Shown here in pieces: positions 34,433 through 43,968 of a DNA stretch of 64,000 nucleotides. Origin of the DNA: Streptomyces wuyuanensis (GTDB lineage: Bacteria > Actinomycetota > Actinomycetes > Streptomycetales > Streptomycetaceae); NCBI RefSeq assembly GCF_900103455.1, contig NZ_FNHI01000011.1, positions 62,001 to 126,000 of the forward strand, written 5' to 3'. The position numbers were made by a program, and so were the translations under genes. The notes below the pieces were generated by a model. The model was given only the letters and a program-made list of their open reading frames with translations, was not told where the DNA came from and made no database searches. Numbering within the stretch: the first letter of the stretch is position 1; every line of letters starts with the position of its first letter.

Positions 34433-36964
34433 ATGTTCCGTACCGCCTTGCGCAATGTGCTCGCGCACAAGGCCAGGCTGCTGATGACCGTGCTCGCCGT
34501 GATGCTCGGCGTGGCGTTCGTCTCCGGCACCCTGGTCTTCGCCGACACCCTCTCCAACGCCTTCCGCAACCAGTCGGCCAAGAGCTACGACGACGTCGCC
34601 GTGGCCGTCACCTCGTACGCCGACGAGAACGACGCCGAGCAGGAGCCCGGCATCTCCGAGAAGACCCTCGGCAAGGTCGCCGCGCTGGACGGCGTCGCCG
34701 CCGCCCGCGGCCGTGTCGACGGCTTCGCCGGGGTCGCCGACCCCGACGGCAAGCTCATCGGCGTCGGCTGGTCGAACAAGGGCTCCAACTTCGCCCCCGG
34801 CAAGGACGGCAAGGACCCCGCCTACACCTTCACCGAGGGCGCCGGCCCCGCACAGGACGACCAGATCGCCCTGGACGCCGACAGCGCCGCCAAGGGCAAG
34901 TACGCGGTCGGGGACCGGGTCCGCGTCGCCACCAACGGGCCGGTGAAGGAGTACACCCTCAGCGGTGTCTTCACCACCAGGGACGGCGCCGTGAACGCCG
35001 GCGGCAGCCTGGTCCTCTTCGACACCGACGTGGCCCAGAAGCTCTACCTGAAGCCCGGCTACTACCGGGACATCACCGTCACCGCCGCCCCCGGCGCCGA
35101 CGACGCGCGGATCCTCGACGCGGTGGAGCCGCTGCTTCCGGAGAACGCCGAGGCGCAGACCGGACAGGCCCTCGCCGACAAGCAGGCCGCGGACATCGAG
35201 GAGGGTCTCGGCGCCCTCAAGCAGGTCCTGCTCGGCTTCGCCGCCATCGCCCTCTTCGTCGGCGTCTTCCTGATCTCCAACACCTTCACGATGCTGGTCG
35301 CCCAGCGCACCAGGGAACTCGCTCTGATGCGGGCCGTCGGGGCGTCCCGCCGGCAGATCACCCGCTCGGTGCTCATCGAGGCGGCGATCGTCGGTGCCGT
35401 GGCCTCGGCCGTCGGCTTCGTCCTCGGCATCGGGCTGACGATGGGTCTGCGCTCCGGAATGGCCGCCTTCGGCATGAAGGTGCCGGACGGACCGCTCGTG
35501 ATCTCCGCGACGCCGGTGATCGCCGCGTTCGCCGTCGGTGTCCTCGTCACCATGTTCGCGGCGTGGCTGCCGGGCCGCCGGGCCGCGAAGATCCCGCCGG
35601 TCGCGGCCATGGGCAGCGTCCACGCGGCGGCCAGCGCCAAGTCGCTGGTGCTGCGCAACTCCATCGGAACCGTCCTGACCGGCCTCGGCGCAGGCGGCAT
35701 CGTCTGGGGCGCCTCCGCCGCCGGCGACACCGGGCGGATGCTGATCGCGGCGGGCGCCTTCCTCGCGCTGATCGGCGTGATCGTGCTGATCCCGCAGCTC
35801 TCGCGGCCCGTCATCGCGCTCCTGCGGCCGCTGCTGGTCGGCGTCTTCTCGGTCGCGGGCAAGCTCGCCGGGCGCAACGCCGTCCGCAACCCGCGGCGCA
35901 CCGGTGCCACGGCCTCCGCGCTCGCGATCGGCCTGACGCTGGTCACCGGTCTCTCCGTCCTCGGCGTCACCGTCGGCAGGGCCGTCGACAAGATGACGAC
36001 GGACAACATCAAGGCCGACTACATGGTCACGATGGCCAACGGCGGGCACCTCGACCAGTCGGCGCTGGCCGCGCTGGAGAAGGCCCCGGGCGTATCGGCG
36101 GTCTCCCCGCAGCAGGCCGTGTACTTCGAGGTGAAGGGCGACTTCGCGTCCGCGTCGGCGGTCACGCCCGGAGACATCGGGAAGGTCCTGAACGTCGAGG
36201 TCGTGAAGGGCAGCCTGGACACCCTCGCGAAGGGGGGCATCGCGGTCGCGGAGAAGACGGCCACGAAGAAGGGCTGGAAGGTCGGCGACACCCTCCCCGT
36301 CACCTTCAACGACAAGAAGAAGGGCAGCCTGGAGGTCGGCGCGGTCTTCAAGGACAGCGAGTTCTTGTCGCCGGTCCTGGTGAGCACCGAGGTCGCCAAC
36401 CCGCACGAGGTCAAGCCGTACATCCCGGAGATCTTCGTGAAGACGGACGGCGGCCAGAGCGAAGCGAACGAGAAGGCCCTGGTCGACGCGCTGGGCGACA
36501 ACCCCGCCATCGCGGTGATGGACCGGCAGGACATCCGCGACCAGTTCGGCGGCATGATCAACACTCTGCTGAACATCATGTACGGCCTGCTCGCGATGGC
36601 CCTGATCATCGCGGTGCTCGGAGTGGTCAACACCCTGGCGATGTCCGTGTTCGAGCGGCAGCAGGAGATCGGCATGCTGCGCGCGATCGGCCTGGACCGG
36701 CGCCGGGTGAAGCGGATGGTCCGGCTGGAGGCCGTCGTCATCTCCGTGTTCGGCGCGGTCGTCGGCATCGGCCTCGGCTCGTTCCTCGGCTGGGCGATCG
36801 GCGAGACCTTCCGGGACAAGGTCCCGGGTTACGCCCTGGTCCTGCCGTGGGACCGCATCGGCCTCTTCCTGGTGCTCGCGGGACTGGTGGGCGTGCTGGC
36901 CGCGATGTGGCCCGCCCGCAGCGCCGCCCGGCTGAACATGCTGACGGCGATCAAGACCGAGTAG
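34433..36964 (+). CDS. FtsX/MacB-type ABC transporter permease
   Basis: The 843-residue permease has the duplicated FtsX layout. An N-terminal helix (17-40) is followed by a large extracytoplasmic domain (~45-260) and three helices, with TMLVAQRTRELALMRAVGASRRQITRSV as the coupling loop. It continues with a short linker, another helix, a second outer domain (~530-700) and three more helices with FERQQEIGMLRAIGLDRRRVKRMV. Such systems export lipids, peptides or antibiotics or extract lipoproteins; no substrate is visible. Confidence 0.93.
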   Translation: MFRTALRNVLAHKARLLMTVLAVMLGVAFVSGTLVFADTLSNAFRNQSAKSYDDVAVAVTSYADENDAEQEPGISEKTLGKVAALDGVAAARGRVDGFAGVADPDGKLIGVGWSNKGSNFAPGKDGKDPAYTFTEGAGPAQDDQIALDADSAAKGKYAVGDRVRVATNGPVKEYTLSGVFTTRDGAVNAGGSLVLFDTDVAQKLYLKPGYYRDITVTAAPGADDARILDAVEPLLPENAEAQTGQALADKQAADIEEGLGALKQVLLGFAAIALFVGVFLISNTFTMLVAQRTRELALMRAVGASRRQITRSVLIEAAIVGAVASAVGFVLGIGLTMGLRSGMAAFGMKVPDGPLVISATPVIAAFAVGVLVTMFAAWLPGRRAAKIPPVAAMGSVHAAASAKSLVLRNSIGTVLTGLGAGGIVWGASAAGDTGRMLIAAGAFLALIGVIVLIPQLSRPVIALLRPLLVGVFSVAGKLAGRNAVRNPRRTGATASALAIGLTLVTGLSVLGVTVGRAVDKMTTDNIKADYMVTMANGGHLDQSALAALEKAPGVSAVSPQQAVYFEVKGDFASASAVTPGDIGKVLNVEVVKGSLDTLAKGGIAVAEKTATKKGWKVGDTLPVTFNDKKKGSLEVGAVFKDSEFLSPVLVSTEVANPHEVKPYIPEIFVKTDGGQSEANEKALVDALGDNPAIAVMDRQDIRDQFGGMINTLLNIMYGLLAMALIIAVLGVVNTLAMSVFERQQEIGMLRAIGLDRRRVKRMVRLEAVVISVFGAVVGIGLGSFLGWAIGETFRDKVPGYALVLPWDRIGLFLVLAGLVGVLAAMWPARSAARLNMLTAIKTE

Positions 36965-36989
36965 CGGCACCGGCGACGGTACGGACAGG

Positions 36990-37028
36990 CCCCGGGCCGG
37001 GCCCCCAACACGGGGGCCCGGCCCGGGG
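36990..37028. terminator. Strong bidirectional terminator
   Basis: A perfect 17-bp G+C-only stem with a 5-base AACAC loop lies between the convergent stops at 36964 and 37066. Confidence 0.85.
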
Positions 37029-37065
37029 CACGTACGGGGCCGGGTCACCGCCCGGCCCCGGGGCC

Positions 37066-38373
37066 TCAGCGGCCGTCGGCGTCGTTCCAGTTGCGCGCCC
37101 TCAGCGGCATGCCCGAGCCCCCGCCGTCCCGGCTCTTCACCGCGAGGATCTGGTTGACCCCGATCCTGTTGCGCTCGAAGGCGACGGCCGACGCCGCCAT
37201 GTAGAGCCGCCAGATCCGCGCTCGGCCCGGCGAGGAGTGGCGTACCGCCCGCCGCCGGTCGGACTCGAGGTTGGCCACCCAGGCGCGCAGCGTACGGGCG
37301 TAGTGCTCGCGCAGCGACTCGACGTCGCGGGCCTCGAAGCCGGCCTCCTCCAGGATCGACAGCGTCCTTCCGAGCGGCGCCAGCTCCCCGTCGGGGAAGA
37401 CGTAGGCGTCGATGAAGTCGTCCACGCGGTAGGCGGCTTCGTCCTGCTCGGGCCGGCGCGCGATCTGGTGGTTGAGGAGCCTGCCCCCGGGCTTCAGCAG
37501 CCCGTACAGCACATCGGCGTACTCCCGGTACCGGACGGAGCCGACGTGCTCGGCCATGCCGATGGACGAAATCGCGTCGAACGGACCGTCCTTGACGTCC
37601 CGGTAGTCCTGGACCCGGACCTCGATGCGGTCGGTCAGCCCCTCCTCGGCGATCCGTTTGCGGGCGTACGCGGCCTGCTCCCGCGACAGGGTGACTCCGG
37701 TGACCTGAGCGCCGTACTCCCTGGCCGCGTGGATCGCCATCGAGCCCCAGCCGCAGCCGACGTCCAGCAGCCGGTCGCCCTCGCGCAGGGCGAGCTTGCG
37801 GCAGACCAGGTCGAGCTTGTCGCGCTGGGCGTCCTCGAGCGAACCCCCGTCCCGCCAGTAGGCGCACGAATAGACCATCGAGGGGCCGAGCACCTGCTCG
37901 TAGAACGCGTTGCCGACGTCGTAGTGGTGGCTGATCGCCTGCCGGTCGCGGGCCTTCGTGTGCAGTGGGCCGCGGCGTGCGGCGACCTCCTCGGCGGGTG
38001 GCGGCACGGGCAGCCAGAAGCGGGGCCCGGCCAGGGCGAGCAGCTCCCGGACGGCCGAGCGGAGCCGCGGGTCGCCCAGCGAGCGCAGCCCCGGGCCGGG
38101 CTCGGAACGCTCCCAGATCAGCCCCGCGAGCGCCTCCAGGGCCTCGTACAGATCGCCCTCGACGTCGATCTCGCCGGCCACCCAGCCGCGGGCCAGGCCG
38201 AGTTCGCCGGGCTTCCACAGCAGCCTGCGCAGGGCGCGCGGGTGCCCGATGACGAGGACGGGGCCGTCGGCGGGACCCGACTCGCTCTCGTCCCAGGCCC
38301 GGATGCGGATCGGGGGCGGTGCCCCCAGCAGTTCCTCGGCGAGAGCGGTGAGCCGCGAAGCGGCATCGGCCAT
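37066..38373 (-). CDS. Cyclopropane-fatty-acyl-phospholipid synthase-like methyltransferase
   Basis: The 435-residue protein has an N-terminal lipid-binding region and a SAM-dependent domain with motif I LLDVGCGWGSMAIHAA (about 215), YDVGNAFYEQVLGPSMVYSCAYW, FDAISSIGMAEHVG and a C-terminal AFERNRIGVNQIL, all typical of CFA synthase and mycolic-acid-type methyltransferases. It transfers a methylene group to an unsaturated acyl chain in the membrane. GGAGG is 8 bases before ATG 38373. It follows the ndh terminator, so it is a separate unit. Confidence 0.88.
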   Translation of the reverse strand: MADAASRLTALAEELLGAPPPIRIRAWDESESGPADGPVLVIGHPRALRRLLWKPGELGLARGWVAGEIDVEGDLYEALEALAGLIWERSEPGPGLRSLGDPRLRSAVRELLALAGPRFWLPVPPPAEEVAARRGPLHTKARDRQAISHHYDVGNAFYEQVLGPSMVYSCAYWRDGGSLEDAQRDKLDLVCRKLALREGDRLLDVGCGWGSMAIHAAREYGAQVTGVTLSREQAAYARKRIAEEGLTDRIEVRVQDYRDVKDGPFDAISSIGMAEHVGSVRYREYADVLYGLLKPGGRLLNHQIARRPEQDEAAYRVDDFIDAYVFPDGELAPLGRTLSILEEAGFEARDVESLREHYARTLRAWVANLESDRRRAVRHSSPGRARIWRLYMAASAVAFERNRIGVNQILAVKSRDGGGSGMPLRARNWNDADGR

Positions 38374-38514
38374 GGCGCACACCTCCGTGATCGCTGTGTG
38401 ACGGAAATGCCCAACACCACGTAAACACCCTCGGCGTGCGGACGCAGTCCCCCCGGTGGGCAAATGGACGGCAAAACAGACAACTTCCCCGTACGGAGTG
38501 TGCCCAAAGTACGC

Positions 38515-38556
38515 CGAAGGGGCCGTCCGCACCACGGATGGCGGACGGCCCCTTCG
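38515..38556 (-). terminator. Terminator of ndh
   Basis: A perfect 16-bp stem (CGAAGGGGCCGTCCGC and complement) with a 10-base loop begins 21 bases past the ndh stop on the minus strand. Confidence 0.8.
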
Positions 38557-38576
38557 GGGGTACTACAGCGGGGAGA

Positions 38577-39956
38577 TCAGGAGGCCTTGGCCTTCTCCGG
38601 GGCGGGCTGGGACACCGCCGGGGCCGGCTTGGCGGCCTCGTAGAACTCCTCGCGCGGCGACTCGATCGCGCCGAGCGAGACGACCTCGCGCTTGAGGAAC
38701 ATCGCGAGGGTCCAGTCGGCGAAGACGCGGATCTTGCGGTTCCAGGTCGGCATCGCCATGCCGTGGTAGCCACGGTGCATGTACCAGGCCAGCCGGCCCT
38801 TGAGCTTGATCTTGACCTTGCCCATGACGATCATCGCGACGCCCTTGTGCAGGCCGAGACCGGCGACCGCACCCTTGTTGGCGTGGCTGTACTCCTTCTG
38901 CGGGAAGCCCCGCATACCGGAGATCACGTTGTCGCCGAGGACCTTCGCCTGACGCAGCGCGTGCTGGGCGTTCGGCGGGCACCAGGCGTTCTCGACACCG
39001 GCCTTGCGGGCCGCGACGTCCGGGACCTGGGCGTTGTCGCCCGCGGCCCAGATGTAGTCGGTGCCCTGCACCTGGAGCGTCGGCTGGGTGTCCACGTGGC
39101 CGCGCGGGCCGAGCGGCAGGCCGTAGCGGGCCAGGGCCGGGTTCGGCTTCACGCCTGCGGTCCAGACGATGGTGTTGGAGTCGACCTCGAGGCCGTTCTT
39201 CAGCACCACGTGGCCGTCCACGCAGGAGTCCATGGACGTGTTCAGGTAGATCTCGATGCCGCGGGCCTCGAGGTGCTCCTTGCCGTACTTGCCCAGCTTG
39301 GGGCCGACCTCGGGAAGGATCTTGTCCGCGGCGTCGACGAGCACGAAGCGCATGTCCTCGCGCTTGATGCTCTTGTAGTACTTGACCGCGTCGCGGGCCA
39401 GGTCCTCGACCTCGCCTATGGTCTCGGCGCCGGCGAAGCCGCCGCCGACGAAGACGAAGGTCAGGGCCTTGCGGCGGACCTCCTCGTCGGTGGTGGAGTC
39501 GGCCTTGTCCAGCTGCTCGAGGACGTGGTTGCGCAGGCCGATGGCCTCCTCGATGCCCTTCATGCCGATGCCCTGCTCGGCGAGGCCGGGGATCGGGAAG
39601 GTACGGGAGACCGCGCCGAGCGCGATGACCAGGTAGTCGAAGGGAAGCTCGTAGGCCTCGCCGACGAGCGGCGCGACCGTGGCGACCTTGCGGTCCTGAT
39701 CGATGGTGGTGACCCGGCCGGTGAGTACCTCGGCCTTGGGCAGCACGCGTCGCAGCGGGACGACGACGTGCCGAGGCGAGATGCTGCCGGCGGCGGCTTC
39801 GGGGAGGAAGGGCTGGTACGTCATGTACGACCGCGGGTCGACGACCGTGACGGTCGCCTCCCCGTACCGCATCTTCTTCAGAATGCGACGAGCTGCGTAC
39901 AGGCCTACGTACCCACCGCCTACTACGAGGATCCTGGGACGCTCCGTGGTGCTCAT
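38577..39956 (-). CDS. ndh: Type II NADH dehydrogenase
   Basis: The 459-residue flavoprotein oxidises NADH and reduces menaquinone without pumping protons, at the inner face of the membrane. FAD motif VGGGYVGLYAARRIL is at the N-terminus, the NADH Rossmann motif is VFVGGGFAGAETIGEVEDL (about 170) and the FAD Asp is in YIWAAGDNAQV (about 310). A C-terminal amphipathic region (RKIRVFADWTLAMFLKREVV) serves membrane binding. The ATG at 39956 is preferred; the preceding ribosome site is weak. A Rex-like operator lies about 320 bases upstream. The C-tail is Pro/Ala rich. Confidence 0.9.
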   Translation of the reverse strand: MSTTERPRILVVGGGYVGLYAARRILKKMRYGEATVTVVDPRSYMTYQPFLPEAAAGSISPRHVVVPLRRVLPKAEVLTGRVTTIDQDRKVATVAPLVGEAYELPFDYLVIALGAVSRTFPIPGLAEQGIGMKGIEEAIGLRNHVLEQLDKADSTTDEEVRRKALTFVFVGGGFAGAETIGEVEDLARDAVKYYKSIKREDMRFVLVDAADKILPEVGPKLGKYGKEHLEARGIEIYLNTSMDSCVDGHVVLKNGLEVDSNTIVWTAGVKPNPALARYGLPLGPRGHVDTQPTLQVQGTDYIWAAGDNAQVPDVAARKAGVENAWCPPNAQHALRQAKVLGDNVISGMRGFPQKEYSHANKGAVAGLGLHKGVAMIVMGKVKIKLKGRLAWYMHRGYHGMAMPTWNRKIRVFADWTLAMFLKREVVSLGAIESPREEFYEAAKPAPAVSQPAPEKAKAS

Positions 39957-40571
39957 GCCATCGAGTATCCACCCCCCTCGGAGGGGGTGCTCGTGAGCCC
40001 CTTCACAAGCACCGGTGGACCCTCTGCTACACTCCGCCGCCCACGTGACCGAGGTCATGGCACGTGCCGGGAACCCCGGTGTAACGGGAGACGTTGCCAA
40101 GGGCCGCTGAGCTGGCCCCACGCTCCCTCCGCAAGGTGAACCGGTGCCCCTTTTCATGTGTACGCAACACGACGGCCACCTGCCGGAGCGCGGGCGGGCG
40201 GGCCGAGTTGGGCACAAAAACAGGCCCGGCGGGCCCTCTGGGGGCACTTTCGACGGCCGACCGGGCCCATTTCCTTGTGAAGAACTTCACGAACTTTCTC
40301 GCGGAGGGCGTCACGAAGGCCGGAAGAGACCCCCGCAACCCCGTGCGGAGCCCGCTCCGGAGCCCTCGCCCCCTCCTCCCGGAACGAGCCGGAAGAAGCG
40401 GCCGACGTGATGCCGGCGCGCGACGCGGTCCTGGGCGAGAACGGTCCCACCGTGACGATGGCCGAACCGCCGGCGGACCTGTTCGCGGATCGGGACGGCG
40501 AGGCGGCGTGAAGTACGCCTGCCGGTTCACCACGGCGCCCGCCCCGTCACCTCCGACGTCCCGTCCGCCGC
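39957..40571. other. Long non-coding leader/promoter region of ndh
   Basis: There are 615 bases between ndh and the Ppx/GppA gene. Open frames here look like shadows with no family similarity. The region holds the Rex-like site and a C-run/G-run stem (about 39970-39990) right before ndh that could affect its translation. Confidence 0.5.
40275..40292. promoter_or_regulatory. Rex (NADH/NAD+ sensor) operator-like site
   Basis: TTGTGAA-GAAC-TTCACGA matches the Streptomyces Rex operator TTGTGAA-N4-TTCACAA at all but one position. Rex is known to repress respiratory genes when NADH is low. The position upstream of an NADH dehydrogenase gene strongly supports the assignment. Confidence 0.7.
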
Positions 40572-41495
40572 TCAGCGCGGGTCGGTCAACGACCACGCGA
40601 TGCCGTCGAGGATGTCGTGCTCCGAGACGACGACCTCCGGCACTCCGGCGCGATCCATGATCGCCAGCAGCACCAGCGCACCCGCGATGATCACGTCCAC
40701 CCGCCCCGGGTGCATCACCGGGATCGCGGCGCGCTCGTCGTGGGTGGATCGGGCCAGCCGCTCGGTGATCTCCGCGACCCGTTCCCGGGAGACCCGCGAG
40801 TGGTGGATCGCCTCGGAGTCGTACGCGTCGAGGCCCAGCGCGATCCCGGCGACGGTCGTCACCGATCCGGCCAGGCCGACCAGGGTGCTCGCCTCGCGGA
40901 CGGGCACGGCCTCCTCGGCCAGGTCCAGCGCAGCCTCGATGTCCGCCCGGACCGCGGCGATCTCCTCGGGCGCCGGCGGGTCGCTGCGCACATGACGCTC
41001 GGTCAGCCGGACGCAGCCGATGTCGACCGAGCGGGCCGCCTCGACGTGCCCGCGGCCGATCACGAACTCGGTCGAGCCGCCGCCGATGTCCACGACCAGC
41101 CGCTCCTCGTGGCCCGGCAGTTCCGCGGTGGCGCCGGTGAAGGAGAACTCGGCCTCCCGGTCGCCGCTGATCACCTCGGGCTCGACCCCGAGGATGCCGA
41201 CCACGCCGTTCACGAACTCGTCGCGGTTCTCCGCGTCACGGGAGGCGGAGGTCGCCACGAAGCGGATCCGCTCCGCCCCGTGCTCCTTGATGATCCCCGC
41301 GTACTCCCGGCAGGCCGCGAAGGTGCGTTCCAGGGCCTCGGGGGCCAGCCGACCGGTGCGGTCGACTCCCTGGCCCAGCCGGACGATGGTCATCCGCCGG
41401 TCCAGCTCGTGCAGTTCACCGGTCGAGGCGTCCACGTCGGCGATGAGCAGACGGATCGAGTTCGTACCGCAGTCGATCGCGGCGACGCGGGTCAC
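40572..41495 (-). CDS. Ppx/GppA family phosphatase
   Basis: The 307-residue protein has the ASKHA phosphatase fold: AAIDCGTNSIRLLIADVD at the N-terminus, FVATSASRDAENR, then VVDIGGGSTEFVIG for phosphate/nucleotide binding and the catalytic Glu region. Family members hydrolyse polyphosphate or pppGpp. This short two-domain form is the actinobacterial type, lacking the C-terminal domains of E. coli Ppx. Its ATG overlaps the DUF501 stop by 4 bases, so the run divIC-DUF501-ppx is one transcript. Confidence 0.92.
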   Translation of the reverse strand: MTRVAAIDCGTNSIRLLIADVDASTGELHELDRRMTIVRLGQGVDRTGRLAPEALERTFAACREYAGIIKEHGAERIRFVATSASRDAENRDEFVNGVVGILGVEPEVISGDREAEFSFTGATAELPGHEERLVVDIGGGSTEFVIGRGHVEAARSVDIGCVRLTERHVRSDPPAPEEIAAVRADIEAALDLAEEAVPVREASTLVGLAGSVTTVAGIALGLDAYDSEAIHHSRVSRERVAEITERLARSTHDERAAIPVMHPGRVDVIIAGALVLLAIMDRAGVPEVVVSEHDILDGIAWSLTDPR

Positions 41496-42046
41496 GCGCC
41501 GTCCTCCGTGCCCGCGCTCGCGCAGTCACCCGCTCCCGCGGCCACGCACGGGCCCTTGGCCCACCACTCCGGAAGCATCGCGATGGCCTCGTCGCCCAGA
41601 GGGTTCACCCCGGGGCCGGCCGCGAGGGAGTGGGCCACCAGGACGTGCAGGCACTTCACCCGGTCCGGCATGCCGCCGGCGCTCGGGAAGTTCTTCAGCT
41701 CCTCGATCCGGTCCCGGCGCCGGATGTAGTCCTCGTGCGCCGCCCGGTACGCCGCCGCCAGGTCGGGATCGTCCTGCAGGCGCTCGGTCATCTCCTTCAT
41801 GACGCCGTTCGCCTCGAGCGTGCCGATGGCCGAGGCCGCACGCGGGCAGGTCAGGTAGTACAGCGTCGGGAAGGGGGTGCCGTCCTCCAGCCGCGGTGCC
41901 GTCTCGACGACGTCGGGCCGGCCGCAGGGGCAGCGGTGGGCGATGGCCCGCAGACCGCGCGGCGGGCGGCCGAGCTGCTCCTTGAACGCGGCGATGTCCT
42001 CCGCGGTCGGCGGGGTGGGCGCGGTGCTCGGCGGTGGCGTGTCCAT
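41492..42046 (-). CDS. DUF501 protein
   Basis: The 184-residue protein matches DUF501: FKEQLGRPPRGLRAIAHRCPCGRPDVVETAPRLEDGTPFPTLYYLTCPRAASAIGTLEANG. The spaced Cys residues (CPCG, then TCP) could bind a metal. The function is unknown, but it is almost always found between divIC and ppx in actinobacteria. ATG 42046 gives the family length; its ribosome site is weak, suggesting coupling to divIC, whose stop is 37 bases away. Confidence 0.88.
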   Translation of the reverse strand: MDTPPPSTAPTPPTAEDIAAFKEQLGRPPRGLRAIAHRCPCGRPDVVETAPRLEDGTPFPTLYYLTCPRAASAIGTLEANGVMKEMTERLQDDPDLAAAYRAAHEDYIRRRDRIEELKNFPSAGGMPDRVKCLHVLVAHSLAAGPGVNPLGDEAIAMLPEWWAKGPCVAAGAGDCASAGTEDGA

Positions 42047-42083
42047 GGGATGTGTATGTCTCTTCGTCGGTTCTGTGTCTTGA

Positions 42084-42548
42084 CTAGCGTCGCGCGTCGG
42101 CGCGGTCGACGCCGTCCCAGACGTTCGAGTACCAGGGACGGCCGACGCCGGCCTCGTCGGCACGGGGCTTACGGGCCGCGCGCGGGTCGACCACGATGTA
42201 CCCGGTCTCACCGGGCCGGACCATGTGCAGGTGCTCACGGGCCAGCCGCATGACGTACGCGTCGTCCTGGAGGCGGGCCTTCTCGTCGCGCAGCCGCTCC
42301 ACCCGCTCCCGGGCCGCGGCGGCGAGCCGCTGCTGCTCGGCGATCTCGTTCTGCTGCGACACGTACGCCCGCATCGGATACGCGAGCGCGACGATCATCG
42401 AGCATACGACGAGGGCGAGGAAGGCGGCCCGGCCGGTGAGCCGGGAGCGCCGGGCCTGGCGGCGGGTCTGCGAACGGTAGACGCGGGCGGCGGTCTGCTC
42501 GCCGAGCAGCCGCAGCCTGGTCGCGGTGGAGAACCGGTCCCGGGCCAT
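42084..42548 (-). CDS. divIC: DivIC/FtsB-type septum formation initiator
   Basis: The 154-residue protein has a basic cytosolic N-terminus, one membrane helix (about 42-61) and an external coiled coil (SQQNEIAEQQRLAAAARERVERLRDEKARLQDDAYVMRLAREHLHMVRPGETGYIV), the standard DivIC/FtsB topology. It joins FtsL and FtsQ in the divisome and in Streptomyces acts in sporulation septation. It lies just downstream of the eno terminator, first in its own operon. Confidence 0.9.
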   Translation of the reverse strand: MARDRFSTATRLRLLGEQTAARVYRSQTRRQARRSRLTGRAAFLALVVCSMIVALAYPMRAYVSQQNEIAEQQRLAAAARERVERLRDEKARLQDDAYVMRLAREHLHMVRPGETGYIVVDPRAARKPRADEAGVGRPWYSNVWDGVDRADARR

Positions 42549-42569
42549 TCAGTGCGCCTCCCCTTCACG

Positions 42570-42618
42570 TGCGTACGTCCCCGCACACGGTACGGGACCG
42601 TGTGCGGGGACGTACGCA
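42570..42618 (-). terminator. Very long perfect terminator of eno
   Basis: A perfect 22-bp stem with a 5-base ACGGG loop lies 70 bases after the eno stop on the minus strand and 22 bases before the divIC start. It has no T-run. Confidence 0.8.
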
Positions 42619-42687
42619 ACCTCCGGCTCCCGCCCGGCTCGTCGGCCCGGCGGGCGCCCGGCCGGGGCAGCGGCCCCGGGACCGGGC

Positions 42688-43968
42688 TCAGCCCTTGAAG
42701 CGCGGGAACGCGCTGCGGCCGGCGTACACCGCGGCGTCGTCGAGGATCTCCTCGATGCGCAGGAGCTGGTTGTACTTGGCGACGCGCTCGGAGCGGGCCG
42801 GGGCGCCGGTCTTGATCTGGCCGCAGTTGGTGGCGACGGCCAGGTCGGCGATGGTGACGTCCTCGGTCTCGCCGGAGCGGTGGGACATCATGCACTTGAA
42901 GCCGTTGCGCTGGGCCAGCTCGACCGCGTCGAGGGTCTCGGTCAGCGAGCCGATCTGGTTGACCTTGACCAGGAGGGCGTTGGCGGCGCTCTCGTCGATG
43001 CCGCGGGCGAGGCGCTCGGGGTTGGTCACGAACAGGTCGTCGCCGACCAGCTGGACCTTGGCACCGAGCTTCTCGGTGATCGTCTTCCAGCCGTCCCAGT
43101 CGTCCTCGAACAGCGGGTCCTCGATCGAGACCAGCGGGTAGTCGGAGACGAGCTCCTCGTAGTACTCGGTCATCTCGGCGGCCGAGCGGGCCTTGCCCTC
43201 GAACTCGTAGGCGCCGTCCTTGTAGAACTCGGACGCGGCGACGTCGAGCGCGAGCGCGATGTCCTTGCCGGGCGTGTAGCCGGCCTTCTTGATCGCCTCG
43301 AGGATGAGGTCGAGGGCCTCGCGGTTGGAGCCCAGGTTCGGGGCGAAACCGCCCTCGTCGCCGAGGCCGGTGGAGAGCCCCTTCTCCTTCAGGACCTTCT
43401 TGAGGGTGTGGTACACCTCGGTGCCCCAGCGCAGGGCCTCGGAGAAGGACTCCGCGCCGATGGGCGCGATCATGAACTCCTGGATGTCCACGTTGGAGTC
43501 GGCGTGCGAGCCGCCGTTCAGGATGTTCATCATCGGAACGGGCAGCAGGTGCGCGTTCGGGCCGCCGAGGTAGCGGAACAGGGGCAGGTCGGACGCCTCG
43601 GAGGCGGCGTGCGCGACGGCGAGCGAGACGCCGAGGATCGCGTTGGCACCGAGGGAGGACTTGTCCGGGGTGGCGTCGAGGTCGAACATCGCCTGGTCAA
43701 TCAGGCGCTGCTCGGTGGCGTCGTAGCCGACGAGCTCGGGGCCGATCTGCTCGATGACGGCGAGGACGGCCTTCTCGACACCCTTGCCCAGGTAGCGGTT
43801 CGGGTCGCCGTCGCGGAGCTCGAGGGCCTCGAAGGCGCCGGTGGACGCACCGGACGGAACGGCAGCACGGCCGGTGCTGCCGTCGTCGAGGCCGACCTCG
43901 ACCTCGACCGTGGGGTTGCCTCGGGAGTCCAGGATTTCCCGGGCTACGACGACGTCGATGGACGGCAC
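42688..43968 (-). CDS. eno: Enolase
   Basis: The 426-residue glycolytic enzyme interconverts 2-phosphoglycerate and phosphoenolpyruvate with two Mg2+. Visible are PSGASTGAFEALELRDGD, GNPTVEVEV, the Mg-binding SIEDPLFEDDW (Asp/Glu), the catalytic Lys in LLVKVNQIGSLTE and SHRSGETED. GTG 43968 is chosen: AAGGAG lies 6 bases before it, while the overlapping ATG at 43974 would touch the ribosome site, and the family begins PSIDVVVAREILDSRGNP. Confidence 0.97.
   Translation of the reverse strand: MPSIDVVVAREILDSRGNPTVEVEVGLDDGSTGRAAVPSGASTGAFEALELRDGDPNRYLGKGVEKAVLAVIEQIGPELVGYDATEQRLIDQAMFDLDATPDKSSLGANAILGVSLAVAHAASEASDLPLFRYLGGPNAHLLPVPMMNILNGGSHADSNVDIQEFMIAPIGAESFSEALRWGTEVYHTLKKVLKEKGLSTGLGDEGGFAPNLGSNREALDLILEAIKKAGYTPGKDIALALDVAASEFYKDGAYEFEGKARSAAEMTEYYEELVSDYPLVSIEDPLFEDDWDGWKTITEKLGAKVQLVGDDLFVTNPERLARGIDESAANALLVKVNQIGSLTETLDAVELAQRNGFKCMMSHRSGETEDVTIADLAVATNCGQIKTGAPARSERVAKYNQLLRIEEILDDAAVYAGRSAFPRFKG

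Noticed and set aside
34415..38773. 1452-codon minus-strand open frame
   Set aside because: It is antisense to the ABC permease and out of frame with the CFA-synthase-like gene. High G+C keeps shadow frames open.
40094..40660. 188-codon open frame in the ndh upstream region
   Set aside because: No ribosome site, no family match, Arg/Pro-rich translation typical of shadow frames; it also overlaps the Rex-like site.
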